From: Campylobacter sp. RM16704
GTDB lineage: Bacteria > Campylobacterota > Campylobacteria > Campylobacterales > Campylobacteraceae
Direction: 5' to 3'
DNA length: 64,000 nucleotides
NCBI RefSeq assembly: GCF_000816245.1
Contig: NZ_CP007769.1
Coordinates: forward strand, 60,464-124,463
A program made the translations under genes and the position numbers. Shown here one piece after another: positions 55,068 to 64,000 of this stretch. The notes beneath the pieces are model-generated. The model was not told the origin of the DNA. It saw nothing but the letters and a program-made list of their open reading frames with translations, and searched no databases. The number at the start of each line of letters is the position of its first letter. Positions within the stretch are counted from its first letter, which is position 1.

Positions 55068-55144
55068 GTCAGGGTAGCTCAGCTGGCTAGAGCGCTGGTC
55101 TCATAAGCCGGAGGTCGGGAGTTCAAGTCTCCCCCTTGATACCA
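55068..55144 (+). tRNA. tRNA-Met (anticodon CAU)
   Basis: The 77-base gene has acceptor arms 55068-55074 and 55134-55140 that pair with two G-U wobbles, discriminator A and encoded CCA at 55142-55144. The anticodon loop reads CTCATAA, giving CAU. The D-arm AGCTCAGCTGGCTAGAGC and T-arm GGGAGTTCAAGTCTCCC are normal. The anticodon stem lacks the three G-C pairs of initiators, so it is an elongator methionine tRNA or the CAU isoleucine tRNA. Its CCA abuts the ktrA stop codon. Confidence 0.93.
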
Positions 55145-55786
55145 CTAGTATTTGTATTTATTGATTTCTTCTTGGGCTCCAAGTAACATAAGTATATCGT
55201 TTAAATAAGCTATTGCTTCCAAATTTGGCATAATAGTCCAAGCATCGTGTTGTTTATGTGCTATGACTTTAAGATTTTGCGCAATGGTGTATAAATTTTT
55301 CCCCGAAAGATTTTCATCTACTAATAATTTTACTACTTTAATGGTATTTGCTGAAAGATCTATGATTTCAAAATTTGGATTAGTGATAAGAATTTTAGCT
55401 AAACGCTTAGCAGATTCTTTTTCGGGATAAATTACTTTACTTACTCCGAGTTTAGAAAGAATTTGTCCGTGCGTAGAAGAATTTGCTTTTGCGATGATAT
55501 TTTTTACTCCTATTTCTTTTAAAGCCATAAAAGTAAGTATGCTTGATTCTAAATTTTCACCTATGCTAAGTATCACTACATCAGCATTTGCATAACCTGC
55601 TTCTTTTAAGGCTATGGTATGAGTAGAATCTAAAATATATGCAAAGTCAGCGTGTTCTTGCAGTTCTTTTACCGCTTCTTCATCAATATCTGAAACAATA
55701 ACTCTTTTACCTTGATCAATAAGTTCTTTTGCTAAAACAGAACCAAATCTTCCAAGTCCTATAATGCCATAAGTTTCTTTTTTCAT
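55145..55786 (-). CDS. ktrA: Potassium-uptake regulatory subunit KtrA (RCK/TrkA-N)
   Basis: The 213-residue cytoplasmic protein has a Rossmann nucleotide-binding fold, GIIGLGRFGSVLAKELIDQG and VIVSDIDEEAVKEL. A smaller C-terminal RCK domain starts near residue 135. It gates the KtrB/TrkH potassium channel in response to nucleotides. Its start overlaps the ktrB reading frame by 4 bases. The stop codon touches tRNA-Met. Confidence 0.92.
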   Translation of the reverse strand: MKKETYGIIGLGRFGSVLAKELIDQGKRVIVSDIDEEAVKELQEHADFAYILDSTHTIALKEAGYANADVVILSIGENLESSILTFMALKEIGVKNIIAKANSSTHGQILSKLGVSKVIYPEKESAKRLAKILITNPNFEIIDLSANTIKVVKLLVDENLSGKNLYTIAQNLKVIAHKQHDAWTIMPNLEAIAYLNDILMLLGAQEEINKYKY

Positions 55787-57125
55787 AGTATGATTTTTCC
55801 TTTTGGATAATTTAAGTATTTTTCTTTTTCCTTAAAAAATATGCTAAATAAAAATGCAAGTACACCAACTCTACCACTAAGCATCAATAAAATAATAATC
55901 AACTTACTTTCAGTATTAAAATTTGCACTTAATGATAAAGTTCCGCCATCTCCCACCGAAACACCTACTGTGGCAAAAGCTGAACTTGTTTCAAAAAGCA
56001 AAGGTAGAAAACTTTTGTCATCTTCAATCAGTGATAAAATTAAAACGCAAGTAATAATATATACGATAGAACTTACTGCTATAATAAAAGCTTTGTTAAT
56101 GGTTTCAGTAGGAATTTCAAAGTTGAAAATTCTTGGATTAGTATCTTTAATACTCCAATATGCATAAATTAATAACACAGCAATGGTAGTTACTTTAATA
56201 CCTCCAGCAGTTCCTCCGGGTGCACCACCTATAATCATAAACAAGGAACCAAAAAATAAACTCGCATCTTTGAAAGTGCTAAGATCAAGAGTGTTAAAAC
56301 CTGCTGTTCGATAATTTACCGCTGTAAAATATGCACTCATAATCTTATCAAAAAGTGAAAATTCCCCTATGCTTTTTGGATTATGATATTCAAATAAAAA
56401 AACAATTAAACTTGCAAAAATAACTAATATAATAGTAGAAATTAAAACAAGTTTGGTGTGCAAACTTAAATTTGCAAAACGCTTTTTTGAAAAAAAATAT
56501 AATTCTAATAATACAAAATAACCTAAACCACCAATAATAATCAAAGAGGTAATGATAAAATTGATCCAAAAATCATCCCTATAAGGCATAAACCACTTTC
56601 AAATACACTAAAACCAGCGTTATTGAATGCTGATATAGAGTGAAATATACTAGCCCATAGTGCTTCGTTTAAATTCATATCAAGCTTAAATCTTAAAAAT
56701 AATAAAATTGCACCTATAATTTCAATAGCAAATACAAAAAACAAAACTTTCTTTAAAAATCCTACTAGACCATCTGAACTAGGATAAATTAAGGATTCTC
56801 TTAAAAGATTTTTTTCATCAAAACTCATTTTTTTACGAACTAAAATATATAAAGCCATGGCTATACTCATATAGCCTAATCCACCAATTTGAATTAAAAG
56901 TAATATAACAATTTGCCCATAAAAACTAAAATCTAATGAGGTATTTAGCACTATAAGCCCTGTCATGCTTACAGCTGAAGCACTTGTAAAAAAAGCATCT
57001 AAAAACGATATAGCTTTAGTATGCATAATGGGAAGCATAAGTATAAAGGTGCCAAAAAGTGCTATAAGAATATAACCTATAAATAAAATTCTTATATTGT
57101 TTCTATCTAAAGATAATCTTGTCAT
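55783..57125 (-). pseudogene. ktrB: Potassium channel subunit KtrB/TrkH with a -1 frameshift
   Basis: Two overlapping frames together make one KtrB/TrkH protein. Frame one runs from 57125 to 56541 (194 residues) and includes SASAVSMTGLIVLNTSL, IQIGGLGYMSIAMALY and SISAFNNAGFSVFESG. Frame two runs from 56589 to 55783 (268 residues), continuing with YRDDFWINFIITSLIIIGGL and GGAPGGTAGGIKVTT. The switch occurs at about 56589-56592, where inserting one A would restore SGL-MPYRDD. No slippery heptamer or homopolymer is present. It is therefore a mutation or sequencing error rather than obvious programmed shifting. Confidence 0.85.
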
Positions 57126-57189
57126 AATAAAATCTTAAAAATTTTTAAAACATTTTACTTGAAATCAATTAATAAATAAGAGAAAGAAA

Positions 57190-57216
57190 CTTTCCACTTT
57201 AAAAGTGGAAAGTTAT
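57190..57216 (-). terminator. Terminator after dcuA
   Basis: A perfect inverted repeat (57190-57202 with 57204-57216) gives a 11-bp or longer stem with a short A/T loop. On the minus strand, TTTCTTTCTCTTATTT follows. It lies directly after the dcuA stop codon. Confidence 0.85.
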
Positions 57217-57222
57217 AGAGTA

Positions 57223-58557
57223 TTAGAGCATTCCTACTGCTAAGAAACCTAGAGCAACAGCTATAACTATAGCCAATACACCCGGTATAAAGAATGCGTG
57301 ATTGAAAATGAATTTTCCAATTCTTGTTGTACCAGTATCATCCATTTGAACTGCACCTAATAAAGTAGGATAAGTTGGAAGAACGAAAAGTGCTGAAACA
57401 GCAGCAAAGCATGCAACTAACATATAAGAATCCCCAGGATTTGTAGCTGAAATTCCTAATGCCGCAATAATAACTGGAACAATAGCTTTTGCAGTAGCTG
57501 CTTGAGAATATAAAAGCATACTAGCAAAGAAGAAAGCAACCGCAAGCATAGCTGGAGTTTGTTTAACCCACTCACCTGCTACTTCTTTAATACCTGCTTC
57601 ATGTCCTGAAACAAAGGTATTTCCAAGCCAAGCAACACCAAATACACACACACAAGCTGTCATACCTGATTTAAATACACTTGTATCTAAAATTTTAGCA
57701 GGCTCAACTTTACATAAGAATGTGATTAATGTTGCAGCAGTTAATAAGAAACTCATAATAGCAGCATCTCTTGGAATAATAACTGGATCGATCCATTTAA
57801 TATTATTTGAAATTGCTGTAGCATAAAGAACAACCGCTAAAACAGTGATCAAGAAAATTGCAACTGAAAGTTTAGCACCTGGTTTGTCTTCACTTTGTAA
57901 AACATCAGAAGCACTTTTTACAAGACCAGCTTTTAAACGCTCTTGATATACAGGGTCTTTACTAAGATCCATAGGGGTAATTAAACTTACAATGAAAGCT
58001 GTAATCATACAAGCAGCAAAAGTAGTTACAATCCATATACCAATCAATGCAGGATAGTTCCAACCAAGTGGCTCTAAAACACCTGTCATATAAACAACTG
58101 CAGCACTAACAGGAGAAGCTGTAATACCAATTTGTGAAGCAACAACCATTAATGAAAGTGGTACAGATGGTTTGATATTTTGTGATTTTGCAACATCAAT
58201 TACAACTGGCATTAATGAAAATACAGCATTACCAGTACCTGCTAAAATAGTAAGAAACCAACCGCAAGCTGGTGCAAGATAGTTGATAAATTTTGGATGA
58301 CTACGTAAAATTTTTTCAGTAACTTTTACCATGTAATCCAAACCACCTGCTTGTTGCATTGCTGAAATTGCAGCAATAGCTGCAGCGATGATTAAGATAA
58401 CATCCCAAGGAATATTACCTGGTTTCATACCTAAAACAAGACCTAAAATAACCACACCCAAACCTCCGGCATAGCCTATTGCTATGCCGCCAAGGCGGAT
58501 ACCTATAAAAATTGCCCCAAGAAAGACAACAAGTTGTAAGATAATCATAATATCCAT
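57223..58557 (-). CDS. dcuA: Anaerobic C4-dicarboxylate transporter DcuA
   Basis: The 444-residue transporter has about ten membrane helices. Recognisable pieces are IFIGIRLGGIAIGYAGGLGV, IAAAIAAISAMQQAGGLDYM, NAVFSLMPVVIDVAK and LPTYPTLLGAVQMDDTGTTR. DcuA exchanges aspartate, fumarate and succinate. It lies 18 bases after aspA on the same strand. Together they import aspartate and convert it to fumarate, as in C. jejuni. Confidence 0.94.
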   Translation of the reverse strand: MDIMIILQLVVFLGAIFIGIRLGGIAIGYAGGLGVVILGLVLGMKPGNIPWDVILIIAAAIAAISAMQQAGGLDYMVKVTEKILRSHPKFINYLAPACGWFLTILAGTGNAVFSLMPVVIDVAKSQNIKPSVPLSLMVVASQIGITASPVSAAVVYMTGVLEPLGWNYPALIGIWIVTTFAACMITAFIVSLITPMDLSKDPVYQERLKAGLVKSASDVLQSEDKPGAKLSVAIFLITVLAVVLYATAISNNIKWIDPVIIPRDAAIMSFLLTAATLITFLCKVEPAKILDTSVFKSGMTACVCVFGVAWLGNTFVSGHEAGIKEVAGEWVKQTPAMLAVAFFFASMLLYSQAATAKAIVPVIIAALGISATNPGDSYMLVACFAAVSALFVLPTYPTLLGAVQMDDTGTTRIGKFIFNHAFFIPGVLAIVIAVALGFLAVGML

Positions 58558-58575
58558 GTTTTAAACTCCTATAAA

Positions 58576-59988
58576 TTAAGCTTTTCTTTTTTCTGTCATA
58601 TGAGGATTTAACATATTTTCTGGTGTTAAAATCTCATCAATTTTTTCTTTTGGTAAATATCCTCTTTCTAAACAAATATCACCAACTGCTTTACCAGTTT
58701 CTAAAGCTTCTTTAGCAATACTTGCAGATTTTTCATAACCCAAAACAGGATTAAATGCAGTCACTATTCCTATCGAGTTTAATACTAATTTTTTGCAATT
58801 TTCAGGATTAGCTTTTAGTCCTTTTACTGCTTTTTCTGCTAGAGTTTTCATTGCATTTTCAAGTAATACTATAGAATTAAACAATCCATAAGCAATACCT
58901 GGTTCAAATGCATTAAGTTCAAATTCTCCTCTTTCAGAGCAAAGCATAATGGTAACATCATTTCCTATAACTTCATAGCAAGCTTCACCTACTGCTTCAC
59001 AAATTACAGGATTTACTTTACCTGGCATAATAGAGCTACCAGGTTGCATAGCAGGTAAGCTAATTTCAGCCAAACCACATCTTGGTCCTGAATTCATTAA
59101 TCTTAAATCATTTGCAATTTTAGAAAGCCTAACTGCTGCAGTTTTTAATGCACCACTTACATGTACAAAATCAGCGGTATCTTGAGTAGCAGCAATAAAA
59201 TCTTCAGCTGGTTTATAATCAACACCAGTGATTTCTTTTAATTTTTTCTCAACCACAAATTTATAATCAGGGTGGCAGTTAATTCCTGTTCCAATAGCTG
59301 TTGCACCAAGATTTAAATAAGTCATAGAATCACGAGCTGCTTTAATTTTTTCAATATCACTTTTAATATAACTAGCAAAAGCATTGAAAGTATTTCCTAA
59401 AGTAGTAGGAACTGCATCTTCAAGCTCTGTTCTACCCATTTTAATGATATCTTTGTATTCTTTAGCTTTAACTTCTAGTTCAGCTTTTAAAAGTTCCATA
59501 GCTTTTAAAAGATCGCTAAGTTTTGCATAGGTTGCTACTTTGATCGAACTTGGATAAGTATCATTTGTAGATTGACCTAGGTTTGTATGATCGTTTGGAT
59601 GAAGGTATTGGTATTCACCTTTTTTATGTCCCATGCTTTCAAGAGCGATGTTGGTAATAACTTCGTTAGTATTCATGTTTGTACTAGTTCCAGCACCACC
59701 TTGGATCATATCTACTACAAATTGATCTAAAAATTCACCAGCAATTAATCTATCGCAAGCTTTAGCAATAGCATCAGCTTTGTCTGCATCAAGAACCCCA
59801 ACTTCTTTATTGGCAAGAGCGGCTGCTTTTTTTACTTGAGCAAAAGCTTTTACAAAATAGGGATAATCTTGTAATCTTCTACCACTCATATGGAAGTTTT
59901 CTAGTGCCCTAAAAGTTTGCACTCCATAATAAACTTCATCAGAAATTTCTAACTCACCAATAAAGTCGTGTTCTTTTCTTGTTCCCAT
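58576..59988 (-). CDS. aspA: Aspartate ammonia-lyase
   Basis: The 470-residue enzyme converts aspartate to fumarate and ammonia. The family signature GSSIMPGKVNPV holds the catalytic serine loop. Earlier motifs include GAGTSTNMNTNEVI, HPNDHTNLGQSTND and the TELEDAVPTTLGN box. It starts behind AAGGAG. Its upstream region carries long inverted repeats that may bind a regulator. Confidence 0.97.
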   Translation of the reverse strand: MGTRKEHDFIGELEISDEVYYGVQTFRALENFHMSGRRLQDYPYFVKAFAQVKKAAALANKEVGVLDADKADAIAKACDRLIAGEFLDQFVVDMIQGGAGTSTNMNTNEVITNIALESMGHKKGEYQYLHPNDHTNLGQSTNDTYPSSIKVATYAKLSDLLKAMELLKAELEVKAKEYKDIIKMGRTELEDAVPTTLGNTFNAFASYIKSDIEKIKAARDSMTYLNLGATAIGTGINCHPDYKFVVEKKLKEITGVDYKPAEDFIAATQDTADFVHVSGALKTAAVRLSKIANDLRLMNSGPRCGLAEISLPAMQPGSSIMPGKVNPVICEAVGEACYEVIGNDVTIMLCSERGEFELNAFEPGIAYGLFNSIVLLENAMKTLAEKAVKGLKANPENCKKLVLNSIGIVTAFNPVLGYEKSASIAKEALETGKAVGDICLERGYLPKEKIDEILTPENMLNPHMTEKRKA

Positions 59989-60072
59989 GTTATACTCCTT
60001 GTGGGTTTTGTTTAAGTTTTGTTTATAAACTTAGGAAGTATTATATAACAATTTTTTATAAAAGTTTCATAA

Positions 60073-60162
60073 ATTTTCATATTTTTTTGCAAATTTTGTA
60101 AAAAAAATATGAAAATAATGTTTATTTTTATATATATCAAAAAATATGTAATTTTCATATGT
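60073..60162. promoter_or_regulatory. Palindromic region upstream of aspA
   Basis: Bases 60073-60088 are exactly complementary to 60101-60116 (16 bp) with a 12-base spacer. The core ATTTTCATAT recurs at 60151-60160, with an imperfect partner AAAAAATATG at 60139-60148. The repeats lie 85-175 bases upstream of the aspA start codon in a 279-base A/T-rich gap. They may be regulator-binding sites for aspA-dcuA. No regulator is identified. Confidence 0.5.
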
Positions 60163-60236
60163 TTTTTATATCTAATAAAGTAAATTTTTATATTTAAAAA
60201 GTTAATTTTATATAAATTAAAAGTAATTACAAAATA

Positions 60237-60265
60237 ATAACCCCAATTATTTTAATTGGGGTTAT
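60237..60265 (-). terminator. Terminator after the chemoreceptor gene
   Basis: A perfect 12-bp stem with four G-C pairs joins 60237-60248 and 60254-60265. It lies just downstream of the chemoreceptor stop codon on the minus strand, and TTATTTTG follows in that direction. Confidence 0.85.
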
Positions 60266-60267
60266 AA

Positions 60268-62358
60268 CTAAAACTTCTTCTTCCTAGCATCTTCTAAGAT
60301 ATCATTAGCAATTTGATTTACATTCTCAGATATTGCAGCACTATCTTTTGCTATTTTTAAGTTTTCTTGGGTTACATGATCAATTTGAGCTACAGCATCA
60401 TTTATTTGAGTAATACCTGTAGTTTGTTCTTTAATACTTTCACCCATTTCATTAATAGATTGAACTAAGATATTAGTATTAGCTTCTATTTCACCTAAAG
60501 ATTTTTGAGTTCTTTCAGCTAGATTTCTTACTTCATCAGCAACAACAGCAAAGCCACGTCCGTGCTCACCTGCACGTGCAGCTTCAATAGCAGCATTTAA
60601 TGCAAGTAGATTGATTTGATCAGCAATATCTCCTATGATAGAAGTAACATTTTTAATCTCTTCACTTTGAGCTATAACTTCACTAGTTTTATGAGATACA
60701 TTTTGCATAGAAGAAGTAATCTCTTCTAAAGCAGCAGCTGTTTCTTCTAAAGAAGAAGCTTGGCTAGATGAAGAATCAGTTAAGTTCTTAACAGCATTTT
60801 GTAATTTACCACTCTCATCAGCTAATAAAGAAGCAAATTCAGATGATTGTTTTAACATATCAATGATTTCTTTACCTAGGGTATTAGTTGTTACTTCAAC
60901 ACCACCTTTAGCATTTTTAACTTCAGTGGTAAAGTCTAATGCTTTATAGCTATCAAATACTCTATTAATTTCATTCATATTAGAACCAACTTTTGCTTCT
61001 AATACATTAAGCATTTCATTTAAAACATTTTTTAATTCTATTAATTGAGGATTAGCTGGAACTGCTGTAATTCTTGCTGTGAAATTACCACTTTCTATTT
61101 CTTTAGCAGTTTCTACTGATTGTTCTACTGCTTTAGAATCTTGTTCTAATGCATTTTTAGTTTTAGTGATGTTTTCATTGATGGCTTTAGCCATAATGCT
61201 TAATTCATCATTATTTTTAGTATCTTTACTTAAAATTGTATCTTTTGTTTCGTGATTTAAAAACTTAAAAAAATATAACAAATTGTTTTGTAAATTAATA
61301 ATTCTTGAACTTACTGCCTTATTTATATATATAAATACTATTAAAGCAATAGCTAAAAGAACAAAAAGAGATACCATAGCTATAGTTGTTATAAGCTTAG
61401 TAATAGGCATTTGTATCGAGCCAACTGGGGCCATAGTAACTATGGACCAATAATCATTTGCACCATCCCATACATTAAAATTTGTTATTGCTGCTCTATT
61501 TGCATTTCCTGTGGAAGCTGGAGTAAAATTGAATAAAGTATTAGATTTATTTTTTTGTAGTTCCACTAGTAAATTTGCACTAGAATGAGAATTGATTTCA
61601 GTTATTCTTTTTCCAATAAATTGTGTAGCAGGACTTACTGCTATAAGCCCATCTTCTCCAAGTAATAATCTTTGATCATCTTTAAACACGCTTCTTTCAG
61701 GATTTGTAAGTTCTTCTTGAAGTTGAGTTAAACTTCCCAAAGCTCCTACAACGCCAATAATTTTATTGTTTCTTATAATTGGAACAGCAACATTGTAAGC
61801 TAAAATTTCTTCATCGTTGATTACAAATTTTTGAGGTCTTCCAATACCTTCGCGCTTGTCTTTTAAAGCACTATTGATACTTCTTTGATCTAAAATTTTA
61901 TCATCTGCTTGAATGAGTTTAATTCCACCTTTTTCTCTTAAACTTGCATCTTGTAGTAACATTAAAAATTTATTTGATTGGGTTAAAAGTTTGGGATTGA
62001 TATTATTGTATTTTGATGTATCAATAATATGCATATAAATATAAGCTATCCAGCCATTAGAGTCTAAAGTTCCCTCCAAAACATTTTTAAGTCTATCTTC
62101 ATCTATGGTTGTTTGAGTGTCAAGAATTTGGTCTAAGATGTTTTCTGCATTAATAAGACTTGAATGCACGCTTTCTGTGGCACCTCTAACTATATTTGAA
62201 TATCTAAAAGCACTAGTTTGAAGTAGTTTGTCTGCTTCAGTGTGTAAAATATTTGAAGATTGCATTGCAATGATACTTGCCAAAATTCCAATACCTATTA
62301 TTATAATAGCAATTACAACTGCAACTATTTTAGTCCCTATTTTTAAATTTAAAAACAT
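60268..62358 (-). CDS. Methyl-accepting chemotaxis protein with periplasmic Cache-type domain
   Basis: The 696-residue receptor has a first membrane helix at about residues 10-32 and a periplasmic double-Cache-like domain to about 325, with [13 protein letters not shown] and [21 protein letters not shown] second helix lies near 330-355. The cytoplasmic part has the conserved tip [16 protein letters not shown]. The [19 protein letters not shown] segment is typical of Campylobacter Tlp receptors with a shared cytoplasmic half. The ligand is probably a small molecule such as an amino or organic acid, but cannot be read. Confidence 0.92.
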   Translation of the reverse strand: MFLNLKIGTKIVAVVIAIIIIGIGILASIIAMQSSNILHTEADKLLQTSAFRYSNIVRGATESVHSSLINAENILDQILDTQTTIDEDRLKNVLEGTLDSNGWIAYIYMHIIDTSKYNNINPKLLTQSNKFLMLLQDASLREKGGIKLIQADDKILDQRSINSALKDKREGIGRPQKFVINDEEILAYNVAVPIIRNNKIIGVVGALGSLTQLQEELTNPERSVFKDDQRLLLGEDGLIAVSPATQFIGKRITEINSHSSANLLVELQKNKSNTLFNFTPASTGNANRAAITNFNVWDGANDYWSIVTMAPVGSIQMPITKLITTIAMVSLFVLLAIALIVFIYINKAVSSRIINLQNNLLYFFKFLNHETKDTILSKDTKNNDELSIMAKAINENITKTKNALEQDSKAVEQSVETAKEIESGNFTARITAVPANPQLIELKNVLNEMLNVLEAKVGSNMNEINRVFDSYKALDFTTEVKNAKGGVEVTTNTLGKEIIDMLKQSSEFASLLADESGKLQNAVKNLTDSSSSQASSLEETAAALEEITSSMQNVSHKTSEVIAQSEEIKNVTSIIGDIADQINLLALNAAIEAARAGEHGRGFAVVADEVRNLAERTQKSLGEIEANTNILVQSINEMGESIKEQTTGITQINDAVAQIDHVTQENLKIAKDSAAISENVNQIANDILEDARKKKF

Positions 62359-62394
62359 AATATATCCTTAAAAATTAAATCAAACATTTATTAT

Positions 62395-62400
62395 ATTATA
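62395..62400 (-). promoter_or_regulatory. -10 element for the chemoreceptor gene
   Basis: On the minus strand, TATAAT lies about 37 bases before the start codon, in the 48-base gap after the upstream hypothetical gene. An AAGGATA ribosome-binding site precedes the ATG. Confidence 0.5.
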
Positions 62401-62406
62401 AAAATA

Positions 62407-63528
62407 TTAATTTTTTATTAAATTTTTAGCTTTTTCCCAAAGTCTTACTCCTAATTCTTTTGCATTGTTTTTATCTAAATTTTTATATTTTTGACTGGCT
62501 AGTTTTTCAAGTTCGTTGATTTCTTTAGCTAAAAGATTAATTTTACTTTGTGCTAACTTACCAAAATCATCAATTTTTGGATTTTGTTTAAGCTCGTTTA
62601 TTGCTATTAAAATTTGTTCTCTATTTTCTTGTATTAAGCGTTTGAATTTGGCAAATATAGTATCAAATTTATTTTCTAATAAATCTTTGAGGATATCTTT
62701 AACAGGATTATTAAATTCTAATGAAAGTTTTTTAAGCATTTGGACAAATTCTTGTTCTATATCTATAAGTTCTTTTTCTTTATCTTTTAAATCATTCTCT
62801 AAAGCACTATAAGCAAAATTTGATTTAAATTTTTCAATAGCTAAGGAAATTCCTTCTTGTGTTCCATAAATGCTTCCTACGCATAAATCATATGCAAAAA
62901 CTTTTGATTCATTAGCAAGTTCAAAAGCAGTATTTAAAACCACTTGGGAAATTTTTAAAATTCTTTCTTTTTCAAAACTTCCTTCGCAAATTGCGTTATA
63001 TATTAGATTTTTAGAAATTTCGCAAGAAGTAAGTTCTATATTTTCACTTTTTTCCAAAGTGGTTATGAAAGCACTTTCTGCAGTTTCTTTTAGAAGTCCT
63101 AGTATTTCTATATCATAAAGCATAGCATCGTTTATGCTGATATTAAACTCGTTTAAATTTAAATTTTTTAAAGCTTTTTCTAAATCAAAAAAATTATCAC
63201 AAATTTTGTGCTTTATGATGTTTTGTTGCTCTTTTATTTTTGTTTTTAATTTTCCAAGCTCGTTAATATAAGTAAAAAACATTTTTTTATCTTCTTCTAC
63301 TCTAGCCTTAACGATACCTTGTATAATTTTAGAAATATTTTCTTCATTTGCAAGTTCAAGTTTTTCTAAAATATTAAAAAAAATAGTAAATAATTCTTCA
63401 TTATTAGTATTTTCAAAACAAATTTTTTTATAACTTAGGTTAAAAACAAGCTCACTAATTAGATTAGGGATTTCATTTTTTTCACAAGCTAGAAGAGAAT
63501 TTTCAAAGATAATTGCTGTATTTTTCAT
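62407..63528 (-). CDS. Hypothetical helical protein (Cj0254-like position)
   Basis: The 373-residue protein is not recognised. It is almost entirely helical and rich in lysine, glutamate, asparagine and leucine, with likely coiled coils (LKDKEKELIDIEQEFVQML and IDDFGKLAQSKINLLAKEI-type stretches). No signal peptide, membrane helix or motif is seen. It follows the DUF493-like gene by 11 bases, so the two and moaC probably share a transcript, similar to C. jejuni Cj0252-Cj0254 as recalled. Confidence 0.7.
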   Translation of the reverse strand: MKNTAIIFENSLLACEKNEIPNLISELVFNLSYKKICFENTNNEELFTIFFNILEKLELANEENISKIIQGIVKARVEEDKKMFFTYINELGKLKTKIKEQQNIIKHKICDNFFDLEKALKNLNLNEFNISINDAMLYDIEILGLLKETAESAFITTLEKSENIELTSCEISKNLIYNAICEGSFEKERILKISQVVLNTAFELANESKVFAYDLCVGSIYGTQEGISLAIEKFKSNFAYSALENDLKDKEKELIDIEQEFVQMLKKLSLEFNNPVKDILKDLLENKFDTIFAKFKRLIQENREQILIAINELKQNPKIDDFGKLAQSKINLLAKEINELEKLASQKYKNLDKNNAKELGVRLWEKAKNLIKN

Positions 63529-63539
63529 ATGTTTTCCTT

Positions 63540-63803
63540 CTATAATACGAATTTGGCTTTGTTTTTTAATTGATTAAAGATATTTAAACGATCATTTTTG
63601 CTATCTACATATACACTTAAAAGATAACTTTTATATGTGCCTTGTTTGCTAGTATTTGAAATTTTATACTTAAATTCTCTTTCATTTAATATCTCGCGAA
63701 AAATTTCTAAGGCATCAATATGAGTTTCAAAAACAACCTTATAATCCCAAAAAGTAGGGTAGTTTATAATAGGTTCTTTTTTAAGATCGCAGATATTTAC
63801 CAC
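63540..63803 (-). CDS. DUF493-like small protein
   Basis: The 87-residue protein ([40 protein letters not shown]) has the ferredoxin-like pattern of the DUF493/YbeD family, including a KYKI...S..G.Y.S segment. Function is unknown in this organism. The start is GTG at 63803, overlapping the end of moaC by 23 bases. Confidence 0.75.
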   Translation of the reverse strand: MVNICDLKKEPIINYPTFWDYKVVFETHIDALEIFREILNEREFKYKISNTSKQGTYKSYLLSVYVDSKNDRLNIFNQLKNKAKFVL

Positions 63804-64000
63804 TTTTTCCTCCTTCTTTGCTTTCTAAAACTATATCAGTAATTTGCATACTTTTATCAATAGCTTTAACCATATCATAAATAGTTAAAAGTCCTATGCT
63901 AACAGCAGTTAAACTTTCCATTTCTACGCCTGTTTTTCCTTCACATTTAACACTTACAAAAAGTTTAAAAGAACATTCTTTTTCGTTTTCTTCTATATGG
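63781..64000 (-). CDS. moaC: Cyclic pyranopterin monophosphate synthase MoaC (3' part)
   Basis: The frame enters from the right edge and stops at 63781-63783. The visible 72 residues include the MoaC signature [20 protein letters not shown] and [18 protein letters not shown]. The GGKSGKYL end is also typical. MoaC works in the second part of the first step of molybdenum cofactor synthesis. The N-terminal half lies beyond the window. Confidence 0.93.
   Translation of the reverse strand, partial: HIEENEKECSFKLFVSVKCEGKTGVEMESLTAVSIGLLTIYDMVKAIDKSMQITDIVLESKEGGKSGKYLRS

Noticed and set aside
56541..56600. Programmed -1 ribosomal frameshifting in the potassium channel gene.
   Set aside because: The site reads GGTTTATGCC with no X-XXY-YYZ slippery heptamer and no clear downstream pseudoknot.
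57190..57216. Palindrome after dcuA as a regulatory site.
   Set aside because: It sits directly after the stop codon and is followed on the minus strand by a T-rich tract, so it is an ordinary terminator.
1..64000. Phase-variable poly-G tracts, common in Campylobacter.
   Set aside because: No G or C run of seven or more was seen on reading; the longest noticed was five (4257-4263).
1..64000. CRISPR arrays or insertion sequences.
   Set aside because: No regularly spaced repeats and no transposase-like frames were found.

Overview
The window is from a low-GC epsilonproteobacterium, almost certainly a Campylobacter and plausibly of the C. lari group. The ribosomal proteins, rpoA and secY look Campylobacter-like. 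So do the desulforubrerythrin, the docA/docB pair, the bifunctional hisB, the iamA/iamB (Mla-type) operon, and the long flgE with a sigma-54 promoter. The species assignment is an inference from gene content and recalled gene order. No database was searched.

Layout. 1-5769: S10/spc-type ribosomal operon from the rpsC tail through rplP-rpmC-rpsQ-rplN-rplX-rplE-rpsZ-rpsH-rplF-rplR-rpsE-rplO to secY. 5811-17343: single genes and pairs (murI, periplasmic asparaginase, desulforubrerythrin, a deoxyinosine glycosylase overlapping rnhB, sdaC-sdaA, map, then docB, docA and an MFS transporter on the minus strand). 17478-20796: infA and the alpha operon rpmJ-rpsM-rpsK-rpsD-rpoA-rplQ behind a structured leader. 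20909-28746: the histidine operon hisG-D-B-H-A-F-IE, interrupted between hisB and hisH by a type II restriction-modification pair. The methylase is of the CcrM/HinfI type. 28774-33169: a 4.4-kb block bounded by perfect 34-bp inverted repeats, holding an NYN-domain protein, flgE and an orphan zeta-toxin-like kinase. 33175-44544: a Bcr/CflA-type transporter, then nfu, a hypothetical gene, murE, ybaB, a PDZ protein, ispA, tkt, the four-gene iam/Mla lipid-transport operon and a hypothetical gene. 44577-54057: sodC, an AraC regulator with a secreted beta-propeller protein, a zinc-ribbon protein, a periplasmic DUF1104-like protein with a two-component system and ung, a SIMPL protein, mutY, a radical SAM protein and a CsgG-like protein. 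54212-64000: tRNA-Ser(GGA), a SprA-related protein, tRNA-Met(CAU), a frameshifted ktrB/trkH with ktrA, aspA-dcuA, a chemoreceptor, a hypothetical gene, a DUF493-like gene and the 3' part of moaC.

Genes that work together. Serine (sdaC/sdaA), aspartate/fumarate (aspA/dcuA) and asparagine (secreted asparaginase) catabolism match the amino-acid-fuelled metabolism of campylobacters. DocA, desulforubrerythrin and SodC form an oxidative-stress set. Two chemoreceptors, one in an overlapping pair with the cytochrome c peroxidase, link redox and nutrient state to motility.

The most striking observations are two. First, a 35-bp perfect direct repeat flanks the restriction-modification pair. It duplicates the end of hisB together with the hisB/hisH translational-coupling junction, so the methylase ends in a HisB-derived tail. 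Second, the flgE-containing block has 34-bp inverted repeats at its ends and no transposase or recombinase. Other points are a candidate pseudoknot leader upstream of the alpha operon, a strong 5' hairpin on the NYN gene, a -1 frameshift in the potassium-channel gene, and long palindromes upstream of aspA and sdaC.
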